DNA from: BM714 sp964644525
GTDB taxonomy: Bacteria; Bacillota; Clostridia; Peptostreptococcales; BM714
Assembly: GCA_964644525.1 (NCBI GenBank)
Contig: CAZXWC010000074.1
Span: 1-8,001 of the forward strand
Reading direction: 5' to 3'
DNA length: 8,001 nt
In this document: positions 1 to 4,130 of the stretch, in pieces
Numbering within the stretch: position 1 is the first letter of the stretch
Layout: each line of letters begins with the position of its first letter
The notes under the pieces: generated by a model
What the model was told of the DNA's origin: nothing
Databases searched by the model: none
Seen by the model: the letters and a program-made list of their open reading frames with translations, nothing else
Made by a program: the position numbers and the translations under genes

Positions 1-37
1 CCCCGTGTCGGTGGTTCGATTCCGCCTCTGGGCACCA
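1..37 (+). tRNA. tRNA 3' part (5' part outside window), probably tRNA-Phe
   Basis: The sequence shows the last part of a tRNA. The end of the anticodon stem is at 1-4 (CCCC), a five-base variable loop GTGTC at 5-9, and a T-stem GGTGG/CCGCC at 10-14 and 22-26 enclosing the T-loop TTCGATT. The acceptor 3' strand TCTGGGC is at 27-33, followed by discriminator A34 and an encoded CCA at 35-37. The anticodon lies outside the window, so identity is inference. The GTGTC variable loop next to a GGTGG T-stem resembles bacterial tRNA-Phe as I remember it. The RNA is followed one base later by a terminator, so it is probably the last gene of its transcript. Confidence 0.93.
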
Positions 38-38
38 T

Positions 39-72
39 AAAAAAAACTGATTCTTATGAATCAGTTTTTTTT
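39..72. terminator. Two-way intrinsic terminator between tRNA and exonuclease gene
   Basis: CTGATTC pairs with GAATCAG around a TTAT loop (54-57). The stem is flanked by a run of A on the left and a run of T on the right that can extend it to 15 bp. Read on the + strand it ends the tRNA transcript. Read on the minus strand it lies three bases after the stop codon of the exonuclease gene and is again followed by a U run. Confidence 0.88.
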
Positions 73-75
73 ATG

Positions 76-1077
76 TTATGGTTCAAGTATTTTTTGTATG
101 ACTATTCTTGAAAGGTCAAGCAGATTTTTTTTGTCAATTTTTTTTTCTATCGAGAGAACCATCCTTTGCGTATTGCCGGATATGAAGGATTTGATGCTTT
201 CACTTGCAAAAGGAATGGCTTTAACATCAATTATGGAATATTTTTTTTCACCGATGGCTTTTCTGAAAACAGGCATGTGCAAGCTAAACAAGCCTGTTTC
301 TTTATTAAGTTCGAAAGAAAAAAGTGCGTTGTTGTAAGTGTATCCGTAATCCTGCTTTTCAAGGCAAATTCCGTTTGCTACAATGAAATCGCCGGATAAG
401 CGGAAGTCTTTAAAACGGAAGGTCTTGTCGCCTATTTTGAATTCATTGCTGAAATCAAAAAATATTTCAGGTTTGTCTGCAAATTCGAATATTTTAAGCA
501 ATTTGTAGAGATTTGTTATATCGTCAGCGTTGTGCAAAAGAATTTTGTCTTTCAATTTTGGATTTTTGCATGAAAGGAATTTTTCATAAAGTTCAACACT
601 TTCCTTTCCGCTTATAAGGTCAGATCTGGAAATGCCCATGTGTTTTTCAACAGTTTTAAGTTTATAGTCGGGCAATTGAAAATTGAAATGTTTTGACTTG
701 AGCACCCGCATGAGGTCTATGTTGTAAAATGAATCAAAATGACCGATTAGGGAATTTTGATTCATTCTTGTATTCAGGAATGGCAAGTCGAAACTATTGC
801 CGTTATAGGTCAAATAGAATCCACTGGAGGCAGCAATACGGTTAAAGACGGAAAGCATTTCAGCTTCTTCAGAAAAATCATCAATAAACAATTGATTCAG
901 AATCAATCTGTTCTTTTTGTCGAAACGGATGAATCCTATAAGGACAACCTTGTTTCTATGGGGATTGAGCCCGGTTGTTTCTATATCAAAAATGACGGCA
1001 TCCTTTTTTATTGCCTTTTTGAGAAGAGAATTATCGATTGGAAAAGGAAGTGAAAGGATTTTTTTTATGTGAAGCAT
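76..1077 (-). CDS. YprB-like RNase H-fold (DEDD) 3'-5' exonuclease domain protein
   Basis: The 333-residue protein belongs to the ribonuclease H-like YprB family, predicted metal-dependent 3'-5' exonucleases acting on nucleic acid in the cytoplasm; the substrate is not known to me. Visible motifs are FDIETTG (D31, E33; Exo I), LTYNGNSFDLPFL around residue 89-101 (D97; Exo II), the NIDLMR segment (D121), and HNADD at 182-186 (Exo III, the last acidic metal ligand). The catalytic domain therefore occupies about residues 26-200. Residues 205-333 look beta-rich and match no domain I recognise; B. subtilis YprB has a TPR-like C-terminal region instead. The ATG at 1077 is supported by an AGGGGGA Shine-Dalgarno seven bases upstream. 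The gene is monocistronic and reads away from iscS. Its structured leader suggests post-initiation control. Family is fairly sure, activity is inferred. Confidence 0.87.
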   Translation of the reverse strand: MLHIKKILSLPFPIDNSLLKKAIKKDAVIFDIETTGLNPHRNKVVLIGFIRFDKKNRLILNQLFIDDFSEEAEMLSVFNRIAASSGFYLTYNGNSFDLPFLNTRMNQNSLIGHFDSFYNIDLMRVLKSKHFNFQLPDYKLKTVEKHMGISRSDLISGKESVELYEKFLSCKNPKLKDKILLHNADDITNLYKLLKIFEFADKPEIFFDFSNEFKIGDKTFRFKDFRLSGDFIVANGICLEKQDYGYTYNNALFSFELNKETGLFSLHMPVFRKAIGEKKYSIIDVKAIPFASESIKSFISGNTQRMVLSIEKKIDKKNLLDLSRIVIQKILEP

Positions 1078-1094
1078 ATGTTTTCCCCCTTTTG

Positions 1095-1112
1095 TATCAT
1101 ACGATTATGATA
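1095..1112 (-). other. Leader hairpin 3 / 18-bp dyad next to the exonuclease ribosome binding site
   Basis: TATCATA and TATGATA form a perfect 7-bp inverted repeat around a four-base loop. In the minus-strand RNA the hairpin ends four bases before the Shine-Dalgarno, close enough to affect ribosome access. At the DNA level it could instead be a protein-binding dyad. Confidence 0.5.
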
Positions 1113-1125
1113 AACTAAATTAAGC

Positions 1126-1165
1126 AAAAAAAAAAGCGAAGGCTTCGCAAAAGTACAAGGCCTTC
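1126..1165 (-). terminator. Predicted intrinsic terminator inside the minus-strand leader
   Basis: On the minus strand GCGAA-GCC-TTCGC (1148-1136) is followed directly by ten T (1135-1126), the shape of a compact intrinsic terminator. A competing pairing is visible: GAAGGC (1165-1160) with GCCTTC (1143-1138) around a 16-base loop. The two hairpins share bases and cannot form together. The short stem has only 5 bp, so efficiency may be partial. It lies about 50 bases before the exonuclease start codon. Confidence 0.6.
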
Positions 1166-1209
1166 TAAATCTTAAAAAGGGTATTGGGAATAAAAATAAT
1201 ATAAATTGA

Positions 1210-1228
1210 AGTTATCAGGGGGATAACT
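1210..1228 (-). other. Leader hairpin 1 with C-rich loop
   Basis: AGTTATC and GATAACT form a perfect 7-bp inverted repeat around a five-base loop. On the minus strand the loop reads CCCCT and lies within the first 20 bases after the predicted start site. Loop plus closing bases (TCCCCCT, 1223-1217) are an exact complement of the downstream Shine-Dalgarno AGGGGGA. It may be an RNA hairpin or a DNA operator. Confidence 0.5.
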
Positions 1229-1236
1229 ACGAATTA

Positions 1237-1265
1237 ATTATAACAATATTCGACAAAATTTGCAA
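1237..1265 (-). promoter_or_regulatory. Sigma-A-type promoter for the exonuclease leader
   Basis: On the minus strand TTGCAA (1265-1260) is followed after 17 bases by TATAAT (1242-1237), with a TG one base before the -10, making an extended -10 (TGTTATAAT). The start site would be near 1230. The -35 matches consensus at four of six positions. Confidence 0.7.
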
Positions 1266-1286
1266 GCTGAATTGACAAAAAATTCA

Positions 1287-1319
1287 TTTATTTTAATTAA
1301 AGCTTTAATGGTGTATAAT
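1287..1319 (+). promoter_or_regulatory. Likely iscS operon promoter with 14-bp palindrome
   Basis: A perfect -10 TATAAT lies at 1314-1319, placing the start site near 1326, about 20 bases before the iscS ATG. No good -35 is present at the right distance; bases 1291-1296 (TTTTAA) are poor. The -35 and spacer region is instead occupied by a perfect 14-bp palindrome ATTAAAGCTTTAAT (1296-1309), which could be an operator. A weak -35 next to a dyad would fit a regulated promoter, but the AT-rich palindrome could be chance. Confidence 0.6.
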
Positions 1320-1332
1320 TTATTAGAACTTT

Positions 1333-1340
1333 AAAGGAGG
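1333..1340 (+). promoter_or_regulatory. Strong ribosome binding site of iscS
   Basis: AAAGGAGG is a full match to the anti-Shine-Dalgarno sequence, five bases before the ATG at 1346, and fixes the iscS start. Confidence 0.9.
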
Positions 1341-1345
1341 AAAGG

Positions 1346-2506
1346 ATGGAAATATATCTGGACAACAGCGCAACTACAAAGCCTTCAAAGCGTGCTACTG
1401 AAGCTATGAAGAGTGCAATGGAGATAATTTACGGAAACCCTTCGTCCCTTCATCGAAAAGGTATGGATGCGGAAAAGATAGTCAGGGATGCAAGAAAGTC
1501 CGTAGCGGAATTAATTAATGCAGACCCGTCTGAAATAGTTTTCACTTCCGGTGGAAGCGAATCAAATAATTTGGGCATAAGAGGCTTTCTGGAGAGGAAT
1601 CCCCGTTTGGGAAGAAAAATAGTCACAACGTCGATTGAACATCCGTCGGTATTGAATCTTTTTGATTTTTTAGAAGGGGATTATGACAAAAATATTGTTC
1701 CGGTTGATTCGAATGGTTTTTTGAAGGTAGAGGATGTCATAAGAAATATCGACTCCAATACTGCTTTGGTGAGCGTAATGGCGGTAAATAATGAAGTAGG
1801 TTCAGTCCAGCCAATTATGGAGATAGGAAAGGCTGTAAAGGAATTGAATCCAAATTCGGCGTTTCATGTTGATTGCGTGCAGGCCTTGGGCAAAATGGAA
1901 ATTGACGTTAAAAAAATGAAAATAGATTTGCTTTCAGGCAGCGGGCACAAGTTCCATGGCCCCAAAGGGGTCGGATTTTTATATATAAGGAAAGGAATTA
2001 AAATCAATCCCTTGTTTTATGGGGGGAATCAGGAGGAAGGCTTAAGGAGCGGGACTGAAAATGTTCCGGCAATAGCAGGTATGGGTGCGGCTATTTGTGA
2101 AATGATGGAATCAATGGAAGCCAACTGTCGCAAAATGAAGAAGTATAAAAGCGGTCTCATAGAAGGTTTGAAAAAGAATATGACGGATTGCATGATTTTG
2201 TCTGATGGACAGGGGTATTCCCCTAATATAGTCAATGTATGTTTCAAGGATGTAAAAGCTGAGGTTTTGCTGCACTCATTGGAAAGGGACGGAATATTTG
2301 TTTCATCAGGTTCGGCGTGTTCATCTAATAAAAAGGGCAACAGCCACGTTCTTGAAGCTATAAAGGTGCCTAAGGAATATATAGGCGGAGCTATAAGGAT
2401 AAGCTTCACATGGCAGAATAATTTGGATGAAATTGAAGTTCTCTTTAAGAGCCTGCAAAAAAATATCGCTGAGATACGCAAAATTATAAAAGGAAAGGGC
2501 AGATGA
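1346..2506 (+). CDS. iscS: Cysteine desulfurase (IscS/NifS family, likely ThiI partner)
   Basis: This PLP-dependent cytoplasmic enzyme turns L-cysteine into L-alanine and leaves a persulfide on its own cysteine, which is passed to sulfur acceptors. The 386 residues match the family length. Visible features are the N-terminal LDNSATT, SIEHP with the ring-stacking His99, HVDCVQ with Asp175 and Gln179 contacting PLP, and SGHKFHGPKGVG with the Schiff-base Lys202. The catalytic loop SSGSACSSNKKG contains Cys325; its length and sequence are of the IscS/NifS type, not the SufS type. The start has a perfect Shine-Dalgarno. thiI starts four bases after the stop, and its Shine-Dalgarno lies inside the end of iscS, so the two are probably translationally coupled. 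As in the B. subtilis nifZ-thiI pair, this copy is probably the dedicated sulfur donor for ThiI. No iscU or iscR is next to it, so general Fe-S assembly is less likely as its main job. Confidence 0.95.
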   Translation: MEIYLDNSATTKPSKRATEAMKSAMEIIYGNPSSLHRKGMDAEKIVRDARKSVAELINADPSEIVFTSGGSESNNLGIRGFLERNPRLGRKIVTTSIEHPSVLNLFDFLEGDYDKNIVPVDSNGFLKVEDVIRNIDSNTALVSVMAVNNEVGSVQPIMEIGKAVKELNPNSAFHVDCVQALGKMEIDVKKMKIDLLSGSGHKFHGPKGVGFLYIRKGIKINPLFYGGNQEEGLRSGTENVPAIAGMGAAICEMMESMEANCRKMKKYKSGLIEGLKKNMTDCMILSDGQGYSPNIVNVCFKDVKAEVLLHSLERDGIFVSSGSACSSNKKGNSHVLEAIKVPKEYIGGAIRISFTWQNNLDEIEVLFKSLQKNIAEIRKIIKGKGR

Positions 2507-2510
2507 CATA

Positions 2511-3686
2511 ATGGAGAATATAATTGCAATAAATTACGGAGAGGTAAGCCTAAAGGGCATGAACAAGTCTATCTTCATCAGCCAGCTGATAAAGAATATA
2601 AAGCTTAAATTAAGAGATTTTGATAAGGCTGTAGTTTCAAGAGACCAAGGCCGAATTTATATTGAAGGATACCGTCCTCAAGAGGAAGAATCGATAATAG
2701 GGCTTCTTAAAGAGGTTTTCGGGATATATTCAATAATACCGGCTTTGAAGTTCGAGGGCGGCATGGAAGAAATAGAAGATGTTGTGCTTAAGGCTGCAAG
2801 GGCGCACACACAAGAAATGCCGGTAAAAAGCTTCAAGGTAGAGACGAAAAGAGTAAACAAGAAGTTCCCAATGAAATCACCGCAAGTATGTATGTCGCTC
2901 GGTGGATTGATACTTGAAAACATAGAGGGGCTTGAAGTTGATGTGCATAATCCCGACATGATGGTTTTTGTAGAGATACGATCTTACAATCTGGTTTTTA
3001 CCAAAAGGATATATGCTTTGGGAGGTCTTCCCTACAAAACGGGCGGCCGTGCAATGCTCCTATTGTCCGGCGGAATTGACAGCCCTGTAGCAGGATGGAT
3101 GACGGCAAAGCGAGGACTGGAAATCGAGGCGGTTCATTTCCACAGTTATCCATTCACCAGCGAAAGGGCGGAGGAAAAAGTCATGGATCTTGCAAGTCAT
3201 CTTTGCAGGTATGTGAACAGCATAGTTGTCTATAGTGTCAATCTGTTGCCCATACAAAAGGCTATAAATGAAAATTGCAAGGCTGAGGAAATGACAATAC
3301 TTTCAAGGCGCTTCATGATGAGAATAGCTGAAAAAATAGCAAAGCAAACAGGATGCCAGGCATTGATTACAGGAGAAAGCCTGGGGCAGGTTGCCAGCCA
3401 GACGATTGAAAGCATATCTGTAACCAATCAGTCTGTTGAATTGCCTGTTATAAGGCCACTTATAGCGGCCGACAAGGTGGACATTATGGATATTGCTCAA
3501 AAGATTGGCACATTTGAAACATCAATACTTCCATTTGAGGATTGTTGCACGGTTTTTCTTCCTAAAAAGCCTCTTACCAAACCGAAACTCAATAGAATGC
3601 TAGAAGCAGAAAAACACATTGAATCAGAGGAGCTTATAGTTAAAGCAGTCAATGAAAAAACAATAAGAAAAATAAGCATCGACTGA
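2511..3686 (+). CDS. thiI: tRNA 4-thiouridine synthase ThiI (no rhodanese domain)
   Basis: ThiI adenylates U8 of tRNA with ATP and replaces its oxygen with sulfur, giving 4-thiouridine, a near-UV sensor and tRNA stability modification. The 391 residues divide into an N-terminal ferredoxin-like region (1-60), a THUMP RNA-binding domain (about 60-165) and a PP-loop ATPase domain (about 178-391). The PP-loop is SGGIDSP at 186-192. PFEDCCTVFLPKKP (341-354) carries the conserved Cys345/Cys346 region thought to take part in sulfur transfer. The protein ends soon after this, so the rhodanese domain of the longer E. coli-type ThiI is absent. Short forms such as that of B. subtilis receive sulfur directly from a partner cysteine desulfurase, which matches the adjacent iscS. 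A role in thiazole synthesis is therefore not expected. Translation is supported by AGGAAAGGG at 2491-2499 within iscS. Confidence 0.95.
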   Translation: MENIIAINYGEVSLKGMNKSIFISQLIKNIKLKLRDFDKAVVSRDQGRIYIEGYRPQEEESIIGLLKEVFGIYSIIPALKFEGGMEEIEDVVLKAARAHTQEMPVKSFKVETKRVNKKFPMKSPQVCMSLGGLILENIEGLEVDVHNPDMMVFVEIRSYNLVFTKRIYALGGLPYKTGGRAMLLLSGGIDSPVAGWMTAKRGLEIEAVHFHSYPFTSERAEEKVMDLASHLCRYVNSIVVYSVNLLPIQKAINENCKAEEMTILSRRFMMRIAEKIAKQTGCQALITGESLGQVASQTIESISVTNQSVELPVIRPLIAADKVDIMDIAQKIGTFETSILPFEDCCTVFLPKKPLTKPKLNRMLEAEKHIESEELIVKAVNEKTIRKISID

Positions 3687-3703
3687 AAGGAGTTTTTGAA
3701 TTG

Positions 3704-4057
3704 ATGAAATTCGTTAACAGATGGATTGTTAATTCAATTTCCATATACGTCGTATCATGTTTGTTTGAAGGAGTTGACGTAAGAGGTTTTGCAACTGCCA
3801 TGGGAGCCGCATTGCTGCTTAGCGTATTGAACATTATCATAAAGCCTGCTTTGATTGTTTTGACTCTTCCCATAAACATAATGACGCTTGGCATATTCAC
3901 ATTTTTACTGAACGGATTCATGCTGAAAGCTGTGGATTTTTTCGTAGGAGGATTCATTATAGACAGCTTTACGACAGCGGTATTGGCATCAATAATGCTT
4001 ACATTTTTAAACATGGCGATAACTGGGATGACAAAATCTGAACGAAGGTGCAACTAG
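3704..4057 (+). CDS. YvlD / phage-holin-family-IV-like small membrane protein
   Basis: This is a hydrophobic protein of 117 residues (118 if the in-frame TTG at 3701 is the start). It has about four membrane segments, roughly residues 7-23, 30-50, 52-75 and 88-108. The pattern RWIVNSISIYVVSCLFEGV near the start, then SVLNIIIKPALIVLTLPINI and a conserved LNGFML, is typical of the YvlD family (annotated as phage holin family IV in databases). Despite the name, members are common chromosomal membrane proteins of unknown function. A Shine-Dalgarno AAAGGAG at 3686-3692 lies 8 bases before TTG and 11 before ATG, so either start is possible. The gene begins within 20 bases of the thiI stop and is probably the last gene of the iscS operon; nothing shows a functional link to thiolation. 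The charged C-terminus is short (TKSERRCN). Confidence 0.88.
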   Translation: MKFVNRWIVNSISIYVVSCLFEGVDVRGFATAMGAALLLSVLNIIIKPALIVLTLPINIMTLGIFTFLLNGFMLKAVDFFVGGFIIDSFTTAVLASIMLTFLNMAITGMTKSERRCN

Positions 4058-4087
4058 AAGATTAATGCAATGTTTGATTGAAAAGTG

Positions 4088-4129
4088 CAAAAGAAAAGAT
4101 GCCGGCATTTGCCGGCATCTTTTCTTTTG
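4088..4129. terminator. Two-way intrinsic terminator between convergent genes
   Basis: A perfect 19-bp inverted repeat (4088-4106 with 4111-4129) surrounds an ATTT loop. It has a GCCGGC core near the loop and an A/T-rich outer stem giving a U-rich stretch on either strand. It ends the iscS-thiI-membrane gene transcript and starts one base after the stop codon of the convergent PBP gene. Confidence 0.93.
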
Positions 4130-4130
4130 T

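Larger units (their letters stand above)
1078..1230 (-). ncRNA. Candidate structured leader RNA or ~100-nt small RNA upstream of the exonuclease gene
   Basis: From the predicted minus-strand promoter, transcription would start near 1230. The RNA would begin with a 7-bp hairpin (1228-1210), run through a U/A-rich single-stranded stretch, and reach a hairpin followed by ten U (1165-1126). It would then form a third hairpin (1112-1095) and enter the Shine-Dalgarno AGGGGGA (1090-1084). I find no start codon with a ribosome binding site in it, so a leader peptide is unlikely. It could be an attenuated leader, or an independent RNA of about 100 nt ending at the U-tract with some read-through. I do not recognise any known riboswitch class. 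All of this is prediction from sequence. Confidence 0.45.

Noticed and set aside
1..37. tRNA 3' end as an integration (att) site
   Set aside because: No integrase and no second copy of the tRNA end are visible in the window; a normal terminator follows.
757..1053. Plus-strand open frame of 98 codons opposite the exonuclease gene
   Set aside because: It overlaps the conserved exonuclease motifs on the other strand and has no family resemblance or supporting start signals.
1078..1230. Leader peptide (translation-controlled attenuator) upstream of the exonuclease gene
   Set aside because: No AUG or GUG with a Shine-Dalgarno occurs in the predicted minus-strand leader before the terminator hairpin.
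1272..1277. Perfect TTGACA as the -35 of the iscS promoter
   Set aside because: It is 36 bases from the TATAAT at 1314-1319, far beyond the usual 16-18, and no good -10 lies 17 bases downstream of it.
2029..2529. Long minus-strand open frame opposite iscS and others like it opposite thiI and the PBP gene
   Set aside because: They lie antisense to well-identified genes, have no ribosome binding sites or recognisable protein features, and reflect codon bias of the real genes.
3701..4057. Holin-family membrane gene as evidence of a prophage
   Set aside because: No integrase, lysin or structural phage gene is present. YvlD-type proteins are ordinary chromosomal proteins, and the gene sits in a housekeeping operon.
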